Origin: Clostridiaceae bacterium
Lineage (GTDB): Bacteria; Bacillota; Clostridia; Lachnospirales; Lachnospiraceae
DNA length: 64,000 nucleotides
Direction: 5' to 3'
Assembly (NCBI GenBank): GCA_910575795.1
Contig: CAJTGE010000025.1
Coordinates: 1-64,000, forward strand
Positions within the stretch are counted from its first letter, which is position 1. Every line of letters begins with the position of its first letter. Shown in pieces: positions 16,345-27,562 of the stretch. A program made the translations under genes and the position numbers. Under the pieces are notes generated by a model. That model was not told the origin of the DNA, did not search any database, and saw only the letters and a list, made by a program, of their open reading frames with translations.

Positions 16345-16851
16345 ATGGAAGCTTTACATGCCTTCAGAAAAGGGCTTAACACCGTCTTAAATTCCGCGTG
16401 CGCCCTGATTTTTGCGGCGATGGTGGCCATCGGGACCTACCAGATCGTGACGCGTTTTATATTCCGGAGCCCCAGCACGGTTTCCGAGGAGCTTCTGACC
16501 TACAGCTTTACCTGGATGGCGCTTTTAGCAACCGCATATGTATTTGGGAAAATGGATCACATGCGCATGGGCTTTATGGCGGATAAATTCAGCGAGGCAG
16601 GGCGGAAGATATTAAGCATTATCGCAGAGATACTGATTATGCTTCTGGCGGGCAGTGTAATGATATACGGCGGTTTTTCTATCATGAAGCTGACCATGAC
16701 GCAGTCCACAGCGTCCCTGGGTATCCCGATGGGTGTGGTTTACACCATCATCCCCATTTCCGGTATCCTGATTGTCATTTATTCGGTACTGAACATCATT
16801 GACCTGGCCACGGGCTATGCAAAGGCCCCGGGCGGGGAGACTGAGGCGTAG
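16345..16851 (+). CDS. TRAP transporter small membrane subunit (DctQ), hexuronate cluster
   Basis: A 168-residue protein with four predicted helices and the DctQ signature FIFRSPSTVSEELLTYSFTWMALLATAYVFGKMDHMRMGF. It starts 3 bp after the dctP stop, so the two are probably translationally linked. Confidence 0.9.
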   Translation: MEALHAFRKGLNTVLNSACALIFAAMVAIGTYQIVTRFIFRSPSTVSEELLTYSFTWMALLATAYVFGKMDHMRMGFMADKFSEAGRKILSIIAEILIMLLAGSVMIYGGFSIMKLTMTQSTASLGIPMGVVYTIIPISGILIVIYSVLNIIDLATGYAKAPGGETEA

Positions 16852-16868
16852 AAGGGAGTGAAAGGTTT

Positions 16869-18176
16869 ATGAATACTGCGATTATATGCGGCCTGATTAT
16901 TTTAGCTGTACTTGTCGTCCTGCTTTTGGCAGGAGTGCCGATTGCGGTTGCGCTGGGGATCTCCTCCATCTGTGCAATCCTTCCGATCATGGATACCAGC
17001 ATCGCTGTAGTTACAGGCGCGCAGCGTATTTTTTCCGGTATTTCCGTATTCAGCCTGCTTGCTATTCCGTTTTTTATCCTGGCAGGCAATATTATGAATA
17101 AAGGCGGCATCGCTGTCCGCCTGATTAACCTTGCAAAGGTAGTGACAGGCCAGATGCCGGGGGCCCTGGCAGAGACAAATGTGCTGGCCAACATGCTGTT
17201 CGGCGCGATCTCCGGTTCCGGAACAGCGGCGGCTTCTGCGATGGGCTCGATTATCGGGCCGATTGAAAAGGAAGAGGGCTATGATCCGAACTTTTCCGCG
17301 GCGGCGAACATTGCGACCGCGCCGACGGGCCTGTTGATTCCCCCGAGTAATGTTATGATCACCTTTTCGCTGGTATCCGGCGGAACATCAGTAGCGGCGC
17401 TTTTCATGGCGGGCTATATCCCGGGAATCCTATGGGGGCTGGCATGTATGCTGGTTATTTACATCATTGCCAGAAAGCGCGGTTACCGCAGCAAAACCCG
17501 TTTTACGGCAAAGGAAAAGTGGAATATTTTCCTGCAGGCGCTTCCGTGCCTGATGTTGATTATCATCGTAATCGGCGGCATCATCGGCGGTATCTTTACA
17601 GCCACCGAAGGATCCGTGGTAGCGGTTGTGTACAGCCTGCTTCTGTCTCTGTTCGGATATAAGTCCATTAAGGTGAAGGACATTCCGCAGATTTTAAAGG
17701 ACAGCGCGGAGATGACAGGTATCATCATCTTCCTGATCGGCGTGTCGAGCATCATGTCCTGGGTCATGGCATTTACCAATATCCCTGCGGCTGTATCGTC
17801 GGGCCTGCTCTCCATAAGCAGCAATAAGATCGTTATTTTCCTGATGATCAATGTGCTGCTCCTGGTAGTCGGAACCTTCATGGATATGACGCCTGCCTGC
17901 CTGATATTCACACCCATCTTCCTGCCCGTATGCCAGGCGCTGGGGATGAATACCGTACATTTTGGCATCATGATGATTTTTAACCTCTGTATCGGAACCA
18001 TCACGCCTCCTGTAGGCACCACGCTCTTTGTCGGCGTGAAGGTCGGGGGCGTCAAGATAGAAACCGTGTTCAGGCAGCTTTTGATTTATTTTGCCGCTAT
18101 CTTTGCCGTGCTTATGATGGTAACCTATATCCCCCAGTTGTCCCTGTGGCTGCCGGGACTGATGGGATATGTATAA
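16869..18176 (+). CDS. TRAP transporter large membrane subunit (DctM), hexuronate cluster
   Basis: A 435-residue DctM protein with helices throughout and family segments IPFFILAGNIMNKGGIA, FGAISGSGTAAASAMG, APTGLLIPPSNVMITF and GTITPPVGTTLFVG. It completes the second TRAP importer of the window. Eighteen bases separate it from dctQ, with GAAGGGAGTGAAAGG as ribosome binding site. Confidence 0.92.
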   Translation: MNTAIICGLIILAVLVVLLLAGVPIAVALGISSICAILPIMDTSIAVVTGAQRIFSGISVFSLLAIPFFILAGNIMNKGGIAVRLINLAKVVTGQMPGALAETNVLANMLFGAISGSGTAAASAMGSIIGPIEKEEGYDPNFSAAANIATAPTGLLIPPSNVMITFSLVSGGTSVAALFMAGYIPGILWGLACMLVIYIIARKRGYRSKTRFTAKEKWNIFLQALPCLMLIIIVIGGIIGGIFTATEGSVVAVVYSLLLSLFGYKSIKVKDIPQILKDSAEMTGIIIFLIGVSSIMSWVMAFTNIPAAVSSGLLSISSNKIVIFLMINVLLLVVGTFMDMTPACLIFTPIFLPVCQALGMNTVHFGIMMIFNLCIGTITPPVGTTLFVGVKVGGVKIETVFRQLLIYFAAIFAVLMMVTYIPQLSLWLPGLMGYV

Positions 18177-18295
18177 AGAGACAGGGCCGCAACCGTTTTG
18201 TTGCCAGCCGTCCGGAAAGGCGCAAGGGGCTCCCGCCAGCCTGTCCGGACCGCTGTCCGCGGGAATAAAACATATATTTTAGGAGGAATTCTGAT

Positions 18296-19702
18296 ATGAA
18301 AGCATTTATGGACGAACAATTTCTTTTAAGCACACAGACGGCTCAGAAGCTGTTTCACAATTATGCAGAACATATGCCGATCCTGGATTACCACTGCCAT
18401 ATCAATCCGCAGGAGATTGCCGAGGACAGGCAGTTTTCCAATATCACGGAGGTATGGCTCGGCGGGGATCACTACAAATGGCGCCAGATGCGTTCAAACG
18501 GCGTAGACGAGTATTATATCACCGGGGACGCGCCGGATCGCGAAAAGTTCCAGAAATGGGCGGAGACGCTGGAGACGCTGATCGGAAACCCGCTTTATCA
18601 CTGGTCGCACTTAGAGCTTCAGAGATATTTCGGATACAAGGGCCATCTGAGCGGGGAAACGGCCGAGGAGGTCTGGAACCTGTGCAATGAAAAGCTACGG
18701 ACGCCCCAGATGAGCGTCAGAAACATCATTAAGCAGTCCGGCGTGACACTTTTATGCACCACCGACGATCCGGTCGATTCGTTGGAATGGCACCAGAAGA
18801 TCAAAGAGGATAGAAGCTTTGACGTGCAGGTGCTCCCGGCCTGGCGTCCGGATAAAGCGACCAATATCGACGCAGCCATATTCACGGAGTACATTGAGAA
18901 GCTTGCAGGAGTCAGCGGCGTGGAGATAAAAAGCTTCGCGGATCTGAAAAAGGCAATTGTAAACCGTATGGCGTATTTTGATGAGAGAGGCTGCTGTGTG
19001 TCAGACCATGGCCTGGACTATGTGATGTATGAGCCGGCTGCAGACAATGAGATTGAAGCTATTTTCCGGAAAGGGCTGGCAAAGGAGGCCCTGACGCCGG
19101 CGGAGATTGCGAAGTATAAGACTGCGTTTATGCTGTTCCTCGGAAAGGAATACCACCGCCTTGGCTGGGTGATGCAGCTTCACTACGGCTGCAAGCGCAA
19201 CAATAACGGCCTGATGTTTGACAGGCTTGGGCCGGATACGGGATATGACTGTGTCAATAATTATGCCCCCGCCAGCCAGCTTGCGGATTTCCTGAACCAC
19301 CTTGTCAGCACGGATCAGCTTCCGAAGACGATCCTCTATTCGCTGAACCCGAATGATAATGCTGTGATTGGAACAATTCTGGGCTGCTTCCAGGATTCCA
19401 GCGCCGCAGGCAAGATCCAGCAGGGCTCGGCCTGGTGGTTCAATGATCACAAGACAGGGATGACGGAGCAGATGACGTCCCTCGCAAACCTTGGCATGCT
19501 GAGCAACTTTGTAGGAATGCTGACAGATTCCAGGAGCTTCCTTTCTTATACCAGGCATGAGTATTTCCGGAGAATTCTGTGCGAATTGATCGGGGGCTGG
19601 GTAGAGAATGGAGAGTATCCGGATGATGAGGCGGTTCTGGAGAGGATGATTAAGGGGATTTGTTATAATAACGCGGCTGCGTATTTTGGGTTTGATTTGT
19701 AG
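18296..19702 (+). CDS. uxaC: Uronate isomerase (glucuronate/galacturonate isomerase)
   Basis: A 468-residue UxaC of the amidohydrolase superfamily, converting galacturonate to tagaturonate and glucuronate to fructuronate. It shows LDYHCHINPQEIAEDRQF (metal-binding HxH), LLCTTDDPVDSLEWHQ, QLHYGCKRNNN and TDSRSFLSYTRHEYFRR near the end. AGGAGGAATTCTGAT precedes the ATG. Only the tagaturonate branch (uxaB, uxaA) is encoded nearby, so galacturonate is the likely main substrate. Confidence 0.95.
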   Translation: MKAFMDEQFLLSTQTAQKLFHNYAEHMPILDYHCHINPQEIAEDRQFSNITEVWLGGDHYKWRQMRSNGVDEYYITGDAPDREKFQKWAETLETLIGNPLYHWSHLELQRYFGYKGHLSGETAEEVWNLCNEKLRTPQMSVRNIIKQSGVTLLCTTDDPVDSLEWHQKIKEDRSFDVQVLPAWRPDKATNIDAAIFTEYIEKLAGVSGVEIKSFADLKKAIVNRMAYFDERGCCVSDHGLDYVMYEPAADNEIEAIFRKGLAKEALTPAEIAKYKTAFMLFLGKEYHRLGWVMQLHYGCKRNNNGLMFDRLGPDTGYDCVNNYAPASQLADFLNHLVSTDQLPKTILYSLNPNDNAVIGTILGCFQDSSAAGKIQQGSAWWFNDHKTGMTEQMTSLANLGMLSNFVGMLTDSRSFLSYTRHEYFRRILCELIGGWVENGEYPDDEAVLERMIKGICYNNAAAYFGFDL

Positions 19703-19736
19703 GAGACGCTGTTAGGCGTTATATGCCGGAAATCCT

Positions 19737-19898
19737 AGAGCGTGTTTGAAAATTGCTTTCTGGTAGCTGTGCGTGCCACTTTGTGGGAGATTTGTGCCAA
19801 ATGAACGCGGCGTAGTGGGCTACGTTAAGTGAATTTGGCACAAATATACCTCGAAGTGGGGCGTGCAGATGCCAGGAATGAATTTTCAAACACGCTCT
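19737..19898 (+). repeat. 162-bp nested palindrome, family A copy 2
   Basis: Same length and roughly 95% alike to the reverse complement of 8175-8336. It starts 34 bp past the uxaC stop. One stem change is compensatory: the central hairpin CGCAG/CTGCG of copy 1 is CGTAG/CTACG here. The flanking gap up to 20072 holds nothing else recognisable. Confidence 0.85.
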
Positions 19899-20072
19899 AG
19901 GGGTTTCCGGCGATTTTTATGTAGAAGGGCTGCCCCTGGCGGCCCGCCCTCGGCCTCACACAGAATCAGTTGAAGCCAGCCCCCATATATGCTAGAATTA
20001 TAATAAGAAATCCCCAAAATGGATCTATATATTCCGTTTTAAACAGGGATCAGAGAAATGGCAGGTAGACAA

Positions 20073-21017
20073 ATGGAAAGCTTTCTGATTGCGGTAAATG
20101 CGGTAATGCCGTTTTTAATCTACATCTCGTTCGGGTACGGGGTAGTGAAGAGCGGCCTGGCGGACGAGGCGTTTATGAATAAACTGAATAAGGTGGTTTT
20201 CAGGGCGTTTTTTCCGCTGCTTATGTTTAACAATATGTATCAGCTCAAGCGGGATTTCAGCCTGAATCTGACGCTGGTGGCGACGGCAGTTTTAAGCGTC
20301 CTGTTTCTGCAGGCGCTTTTGCTGCTGGTTGTGCCCAGGCTGGTGAAGGAGAACCCGCGCCGGGGCGTTATTATCCAGGCCATATACAGGAGCAATTTTG
20401 TATTGTTTGGGATTCCGCTGGCGGCGAATTTGTTCGGCGATGATGGTTCGGCCCTGGCTTCGATGATGGTCGCTATCGTGATTCCGGTGTATAATGTGAC
20501 GGCGGTTATCATTCTGGAGATGTTCAGGGGCGACGGAGGAAAGACGAATCCTCTGGTTCTGGTCAGGAATGTGTGTACGAATCCGCTGATTCTGGGGGCG
20601 GCTGTGGGACTTGTCTTTTTTGCACTGAGAATCAAACTGCCGTCCTCAGTGGAAGGGCCTGTGTCCCAGTTTGCAGGGATGACAACGCCGCTGGCGCTGT
20701 TTGTGCTGGGCGGCACGCTTCATTTTTCAGCGATCCGCGGTAATCTGAAGTATATCGTTCCGTCCATGACGCTCAAGCTTGCGCTTCTGCCTCTTCTGAT
20801 CACGGCGCTTGCTACGGTTCTGGGATTCAGCAATGTGGAACGGTTCGTAATTTTTGAGATGTACGCCACGCCGGTGGCGACTGCTTCCTACTCTATGGCT
20901 CAGAACATGGGCGGAGACGGGGAGCTGGCGGGCCAGTTTGTGGTGCTGAGCACGGCCGCGTCGGTTGTGACGATTTTTTTGTGGGTGTATCTGTTTACGA
21001 GTATTGGGTTTATTTAA
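20073..21017 (+). CDS. AEC (auxin efflux carrier) family transporter
   Basis: A 314-residue integral membrane protein of the AEC family with about ten helices. It opens FLIAVNAVMPFLIYISFGYG.., contains KLNKVVFRAFFPLLMFNNMY and the characteristic second half GMTTPLALFVLGGTLHFSAIRGN, and ends with MYATPVATASYSMAQNMGGD. Such carriers export or exchange organic acids or similar small anions. The substrate is unknown; it could be a product of the adjacent sugar-acid pathway, but its gene is separated from uxaC by the palindrome and likely has its own promoter. The start at MESFL is chosen by family pattern; ATG at 20058 is equally possible. Confidence 0.85.
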   Translation: MESFLIAVNAVMPFLIYISFGYGVVKSGLADEAFMNKLNKVVFRAFFPLLMFNNMYQLKRDFSLNLTLVATAVLSVLFLQALLLLVVPRLVKENPRRGVIIQAIYRSNFVLFGIPLAANLFGDDGSALASMMVAIVIPVYNVTAVIILEMFRGDGGKTNPLVLVRNVCTNPLILGAAVGLVFFALRIKLPSSVEGPVSQFAGMTTPLALFVLGGTLHFSAIRGNLKYIVPSMTLKLALLPLLITALATVLGFSNVERFVIFEMYATPVATASYSMAQNMGGDGELAGQFVVLSTAASVVTIFLWVYLFTSIGFI

Positions 21018-21023
21018 AGGCGT

Positions 21024-21557
21024 TGTACTTATCGTTACTGTGCTAAGGATAGTATTCCGATTCAAGTCCGAATAGAAGATGAAGTCATGCATATCAGTAG
21101 TAACGCCTGTGTATTTCCAAGTGACTGGACAACGGAAAATCTTATGAAAACCCAAAATCCAGACCATATAATCCGGATTTGGCGAATACCTTTTTCAGAG
21201 CGGGGTAAATAGAATCATGGGGCGGGGTATTCAAAAAATTTGTGAAGAATGTGACTTGATTGGCGCTAAGATTCCTGGATATAACATTCTTGGAGATGAT
21301 ATTACAGTTAAGTTTACTGCGATATCAAATAAAATTTCTAATAGGACAAATGATGTCCGAAAAGAAAAGACTATGAATGCGATGGTTTTAGGACTTATAA
21401 CTGTTTAAACGGACATTTCATTGTCCGAAATAGCTGACCGTTTAGGTGTGTCATATAAAACCATGCAAAGGCAGTGGAAGACTTAAAAAAGATTGGCGTT
21501 ATCGAAAGGATTGGTGGAAGAAGAAAAGGATATTGGAAGATAAATGAGAATAGTTAG
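21024..21557 (+). pseudogene. Decayed RecG-like / AlbA_2-type transcriptional regulator, C-terminal remnant
   Basis: Three frames must be joined to read it. First comes RYCAKDSIPIQVRIEDEVMHISS.. then WTTENLMKTQNPD (ending in a stop near 21209). Then GRGIQKICEEC..GAKIPGYNILGDDITVKFTA, a stop, ISLSEIADRLGVSYKTMQR, a frameshift at about 21472, and VEDLKKIGVIERIGG..YWKIN to the stop at 21557. This is the C-terminal half of the widespread 'ATP-dependent DNA helicase RecG-related' regulators (HATPase-like plus winged helix). The N-terminal part is absent. No coding function is expected. Confidence 0.75.
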
Positions 21558-21614
21558 TGATTACTGCAATATTTTCTTTATATTATTTTTGGATAGGTTT
21601 CTAAATTTATAACG

Positions 21615-21674
21615 AAAAAAACCGCCAGCCAGAAAGAGCATTCGTCAAATCGCTCTTCCCGCCCGGCGGGTTTT
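21615..21674 (-). terminator. Probable transcription terminator of the atp operon
   Basis: On the minus strand AAAACCCGCC pairs with GGCGGTTTTTTT, with an inner AAGAGCG/GCTCTT stem, and ends in seven T. It lies about 180 bp past atpC. Confidence 0.65.
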
Positions 21675-21679
21675 ATTCC

Positions 21680-21800
21680 CGCGAGCAACGAGCCAAGTGG
21701 GCATGCTTGCATGCACATTTGGCGACTGCCGCGAGGGTCAAATACTCCGCTGCTCTGCAGCGCTGCAAGTTTGATGCCTCGCTGCTTGCAGCGGGGGTGT
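21680..21800. repeat. GC-rich intergenic region with short palindromes
   Basis: GCATGCTTGCATGC, GCTGCTCTGCAGC and CTGCAAG..CTTGCAG palindromes follow each other between the atp terminator and atpC. No reading frame looks real. It may be a dispersed intergenic repeat. Confidence 0.35.
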
Positions 21801-21853
21801 TGAACTTTATATCTGCATCAATTCAGGCCCAGGCATTCTGTCTGCCTGCCGCC

Positions 21854-22258
21854 TTACTCCCCGGCGGTTCCGATCCGGACAAGCGCCCGGTGGAGTCTGG
21901 CCTCCGCAAGCTTTAAATCCTTTTCCGAAAGCCCGGTCTGCTTCATGATCCCTTCGGCCTTCTGCTTCGACGTCCGGGCGCGATCCACGTCGATCTCCTC
22001 TTTCCACTCCCAGGTGGTGGGGATCAGCCTGCACACGCCGTTCATGACGGAGAGCATGCCTCCGATACAGGCGGCGCTGCGCTTGCTGCCGTCCTCTGTC
22101 ACGATATGCGCGGTTCCCATACCGATGGCTGTGCAGTAATTGCAGTGCCTGGCCAGAATCGCCAGATCGCCGTGGATGGTGCGGCAGGATACGCTTTGCA
22201 CCTGTCCGTCAAAGACGAGACGGTCCATGGATACAATTTGTAAATGGAAGGTTGCCAT
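21854..22258 (-). CDS. atpC: ATP synthase F1 epsilon subunit
   Basis: A 134-residue epsilon subunit: an N-terminal beta-sandwich beginning FHLQIVSMDRLVFDGQVQSVSCRTIHGDLAILARH, then a two-helix C-terminal domain. It is part of the rotor stalk and modulates ATPase activity. Last gene of the atp operon, 20 bp after atpD. Confidence 0.93.
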   Translation of the reverse strand: MATFHLQIVSMDRLVFDGQVQSVSCRTIHGDLAILARHCNYCTAIGMGTAHIVTEDGSKRSAACIGGMLSVMNGVCRLIPTTWEWKEEIDVDRARTSKQKAEGIMKQTGLSEKDLKLAEARLHRALVRIGTAGE

Positions 22259-22278
22259 AGCGTTTGCTCCCCTCCCTT

Positions 22279-23691
<1,413 letters not shown>

Positions 23692-23694
23692 TCA

Positions 23695-24558
23695 TCAGGG
23701 CTGCTCGGCGCCTGCCACAATCTCCGTAATTTCCTGAGTAATGCTGGCCTGACGCGCCCTGTTATAATAAAGGCTGAGCTGTTCAATCATCTCGCCTGCG
23801 TTCTTTGTGGCAGCATCCATGGCGGTTCTTCTGGCGGCCAGCTCGCTGGCCACGGACTCGCACATAGCGCCGTAGATTAAGCCTGCCAGATACTCTGGCA
23901 CAATGGCGTTAAATACACTCTCGCTGTCCGGCTCATACAGGATCAGGGAACGGATATGCTTCGGATCATGTCCGTCTTCCTTTTCCGTGAAATCGTCAAG
24001 GGGCAGAAGAGAAGAAACATCCGGCCTCTGCGAAAGCATGGAAAGAAAGCTGGTGTAGCAGAGAGCAATGTGGCCGAAATCTCCTTTGCAGTAGGCGCTG
24101 CACAAAAGCTTTGCCATCTCAAAACAGTCAGACACAGAGATGTCCCCTGCCTCGGCGAATTCTTCGGTCAGAATGTGTACCTTCCGGCGCTTGCAGTAGT
24201 CCACCGCCTTCTTTCCGATGGGAAGGATCGAATAGTCCTTTCCCTTTGCCTGGCTCTCCAGCAGCTTAAACAGATTGGAGTTGTAGCCCCCGGCCAGTCC
24301 CCGGTCGCCGGCGATAATGACATAGCACCATTTCGGGCTGTCACTTGCTTTGGTATAAGGGGATGTAAAGTCCGTATTGCCGGAGGCAATATCCGTCAGC
24401 GTGTCGTGGAGTGTCTGGAAATAAGGGCGGCTTAAATCAGCGCGCTCCTTAGCCTTACGCAGCTTGGAGGATGCTACCAGCTCCATTGCCTTTGTAATCT
24501 GCATGGTGCTCTGTATGCTCTTCATACGGAGCTTCACGGCTTTCATATTAGCGGCCAT
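23695..24558 (-). CDS. atpG: ATP synthase F1 gamma subunit
   Basis: A 287-residue rotor shaft. It has the family start AANMKAVKLRMKSIQSTMQITKAMELVASSKLRKA, the central IAGDRGLAGGYNSN, and the C-terminal helix ending NRARQASITQEITEIVAGAEQ. AAAGGAGGAAAACC precedes the ATG. Confidence 0.96.
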   Translation of the reverse strand: MAANMKAVKLRMKSIQSTMQITKAMELVASSKLRKAKERADLSRPYFQTLHDTLTDIASGNTDFTSPYTKASDSPKWCYVIIAGDRGLAGGYNSNLFKLLESQAKGKDYSILPIGKKAVDYCKRRKVHILTEEFAEAGDISVSDCFEMAKLLCSAYCKGDFGHIALCYTSFLSMLSQRPDVSSLLPLDDFTEKEDGHDPKHIRSLILYEPDSESVFNAIVPEYLAGLIYGAMCESVASELAARRTAMDAATKNAGEMIEQLSLYYNRARQASITQEITEIVAGAEQP

Positions 24559-24583
24559 GGTTTTCCTCCTTTATAAAAAAGCA

Positions 24584-26107
24584 TCATGATCTTGTTTTCA
24601 GGAATTTATCCGTATAATCATTCAGAGCGGTTTTCAGCTTCTCCTCTGTGTCCTTATCCAGGTTTCCGGTGCTCTTTATGGCGCTCATGGCAGCCGCGCC
24701 GTTTCCGTCTGTGTCGAGGAATGGGTACAGACCCGCCTCATATTCCTGGATATCAGCCGTCTCGATCCGGGTCAGAATTCCGTTTACCGCGGCGTAGAGG
24801 ATCGCGACCTGTTTTTCGACCGGTACGGGCAGGCTGCGGCCCTGCTTTAATACCTCCACGATACGCTCGCCCTGAGCCAGACGCGCCTTGGTGTCCGCAT
24901 CCAGATCCGAACCGAACTGGGCAAAGCTCTGCAGCTCGCGGAACTGAGAGTAAACCAGCTTCAGCGTGCCGGCCACCTTCTTCATGGCCTTTATCTGGGC
25001 GTTGCCGCCTACGCGCGACACGGAGATACCGGGGTTTACGGCCGGCATGATGCCGGAGTGGAACAGCTCTGTCTCCAGGAAAATCTGCCCGTCTGTGATG
25101 GAAATTACATTGGTCGGAATATACGCCGAAACGTCGCCGGCCTGCGTCTCGATCACCGGAAGCGCCGTGAGAGAGCCGCCGCCTTTTTCGGCGGAGAGCT
25201 TCGCCGCGCGCTCCAGCAGACGGGAATGCAGATAGAATACATCGCCCGGATACGCCTCACGTCCCGGCGGACGGCGGATCAGCAGGGACAGGGCGCGGTA
25301 CGCCACCGCATGCTTGCTCAAATCGTCATAAATAATCAGGACATGCTTGCCCTGGTTCATAAAATATTCGCCCATCGCACAGCCGGAATACGGCGCGATG
25401 TACTGTAAGGGGCTGGGCTCAGAGGCTGTGGCAGCCACGATAATCGTGTAATCCATGGCCCCGCCCGCGGTTAAGTCGGACACAAGGCCCGCCACGGTGG
25501 AACGCTTCTGGCCGATGGCCACATAGATACAGATAACGTCCTTGCCCTTCTGGTTTAAGATCGTGTCTGTGGCGATCGTCGTCTTACCGGTCTGCCTGTC
25601 GCCGATGATCAGTTCGCGCTGGCCTCTTCCGATGGGAATCATGGAATCAATGGCCTTGATGCCCGTCTGGAGCGGTTCCTTTACAGGCTGGCGGTCGCAG
25701 ATGCCGGGCGCCTGGGATTCAATGGGGCGGAACTCGCTCGTCTCAATGGGGCCCGCGCCGTCGATGGGCTGGCCGATGGCGTTTACAACACGCCCGATCA
25801 TAGCTTCGCCTACAGGTACGGAAACAACCTTTCCTGTGCGCTTTACGGTCTGCCCCTCGCTGATCCCCTGATCAGAGCCGAGAAGCACGGTAGAAACGCT
25901 CGCTTCTTCTAAGTTCTGGGCCATTCCGAAGGTGCCGTCCTCAAATTCCAGAAGCTCGCCGGACATACAGTTGGTAAGCCCGCTCACTCTGGCGATACCG
26001 TCTCCGACCATCAGTACGGTTCCGGTTTCGCTCTGCTCAATGGCATTCTGGTAATATTTGATCTGGCTGCGAATGACCTTGGATATTTCTTCTGGTTTTA
26101 ATTGCAT
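24584..26107 (-). CDS. atpA: ATP synthase F1 alpha subunit
   Basis: A 507-residue non-catalytic alpha subunit with P-loop GDRQTGKT, the start [17 protein letters not shown], and [22 protein letters not shown]. The ATG at 26107 is preferred over a GTG nine bases upstream because AAAGGA is 10 nt away. Encoded between atpH and atpG in the usual order. Confidence 0.96.
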   Translation of the reverse strand: MQLKPEEISKVIRSQIKYYQNAIEQSETGTVLMVGDGIARVSGLTNCMSGELLEFEDGTFGMAQNLEEASVSTVLLGSDQGISEGQTVKRTGKVVSVPVGEAMIGRVVNAIGQPIDGAGPIETSEFRPIESQAPGICDRQPVKEPLQTGIKAIDSMIPIGRGQRELIIGDRQTGKTTIATDTILNQKGKDVICIYVAIGQKRSTVAGLVSDLTAGGAMDYTIIVAATASEPSPLQYIAPYSGCAMGEYFMNQGKHVLIIYDDLSKHAVAYRALSLLIRRPPGREAYPGDVFYLHSRLLERAAKLSAEKGGGSLTALPVIETQAGDVSAYIPTNVISITDGQIFLETELFHSGIMPAVNPGISVSRVGGNAQIKAMKKVAGTLKLVYSQFRELQSFAQFGSDLDADTKARLAQGERIVEVLKQGRSLPVPVEKQVAILYAAVNGILTRIETADIQEYEAGLYPFLDTDGNGAAAMSAIKSTGNLDKDTEEKLKTALNDYTDKFLKTRS

Positions 26108-26121
26108 TCCATTCACATCCT

Positions 26122-26661
26122 TTATACGATGATTTCGGTAATCTTCTTACGCAGGCTTATAAGGCGCGCCTGGGCCGTGCCGTCGAGCTGCTTTCCTTCC
26201 AGCTCCACGCGCAGTCCGCCCAGAAGGCCCTCATCCACCTTCTGTGTAAGTACGATGGTTTTCTTGCTCATGTCCTCCAGGCGCTTCTTAAGGGCCTCGG
26301 CCTGGGACTCGCTTAAGGCGACGGCGCTTGAGACGACAGCCTCCGCGATATTGTGATCCGCATTGTAGCGCGAGCGGAACTCGTCGCAGCAGCCGCCAAA
26401 TTCCCGCAGCGCGCCATTTTCACATAAAATCCCTAAAAAATTCAGAAGATAGGGCTGAATCTGGCCGTCGAAGGCTTTATTAAGGAGAGCGACCCGCTCT
26501 GTCTTGGGGATGGACGGCTCGGATAAAAGAACCAGATAATCGGGATTCTCCCGGAAAATCTGACGGATCGAATCCATCTCCTCCATCACAGGCTCTGTGA
26601 GCGATTCTTCAGCGGCAAGGTCATAGAGGCTGCCGCCGTAAAGCTTGGCAGTTTTTGTCAT
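26122..26661 (-). CDS. atpH: ATP synthase F1 delta subunit
   Basis: A 179-residue delta (OSCP) subunit linking the peripheral stalk to F1. An N-terminal helical bundle ([14 protein letters not shown]) is followed by the conserved C-terminal [26 protein letters not shown]. Its start overlaps the atpF stop by 4 bp (ATGA), indicating coupled translation. Confidence 0.93.
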   Translation of the reverse strand: MTKTAKLYGGSLYDLAAEESLTEPVMEEMDSIRQIFRENPDYLVLLSEPSIPKTERVALLNKAFDGQIQPYLLNFLGILCENGALREFGGCCDEFRSRYNADHNIAEAVVSSAVALSESQAEALKKRLEDMSKKTIVLTQKVDEGLLGGLRVELEGKQLDGTAQARLISLRKKITEIIV

Positions 26662-27161
26662 GATGCCTCACCTACATTCTCAATAAACTCGTCGATCAGT
26701 TTTTTGTGATCCTCTTCATTGATCTCGCGTTCCACTACCTTGCCGGCAATTTCCATAGCAATGCCGCCGATCTCATTTTTGATGTCGTTGACCGCCTTTT
26801 TCTTCTCCTGAAGAATATCGGCCTCGGCCTTTGCCTTTAAGTTCGCGGCCTGGGACTGGGCGTCGTTTATGATCGCCTCGCTGCGTGCGGCAGCGTCCTT
26901 CTGCGCGTTCTGGAGAATGGAATTTGCCTCGGCCTTTGCCTGGGTTAAGCTGTTCTCGTAGCTGGATTTTAAGGTCATGGCCTCATTCTTTTCCCGCCTT
27001 GCCTGCTGGATCTCAGCGTCAGCCATCGCCTTGCGCTTATCCAGCATGGCGTTGATCGGCTTGAACAGAAAACGTTTTATCAGGTACATCTGTATAAAGA
27101 GGTTCAGGATCTGGGCAATAAAGGTCCACGGTATAATAGTTACTAATTCCTGTGTTTGCAT
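26658..27161 (-). CDS. atpF: ATP synthase Fo b subunit
   Basis: A 167-residue subunit: one N-terminal membrane helix (IIPWTFIAQILNLFIQMYLIKRFLFKP) and a long charged Ala/Glu/Lys coiled coil, forming the peripheral stalk. Confidence 0.94.
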   Translation of the reverse strand: MQTQELVTIIPWTFIAQILNLFIQMYLIKRFLFKPINAMLDKRKAMADAEIQQARREKNEAMTLKSSYENSLTQAKAEANSILQNAQKDAAARSEAIINDAQSQAANLKAKAEADILQEKKKAVNDIKNEIGGIAMEIAGKVVEREINEEDHKKLIDEFIENVGEAS

Positions 27162-27206
27162 CTTTCCCCTCCTGTCTTGTGGAAATTACGATTTTCCGCA
27201 GAGTGA

Positions 27207-27500
<294 letters not shown>

Positions 27501-27562
27501 CTAACTGAATTTAAAAATAGGTGTGTTGAAAATTGCCACACAGGGAGGCGGCGGGAACCGCC

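Noticed and set aside
18177..18295. Possible terminator between dctM and uxaC
   Set aside because: GTCCGG/CCGGAC pairing is seen without a T-run; it is more likely an intercistronic hairpin.
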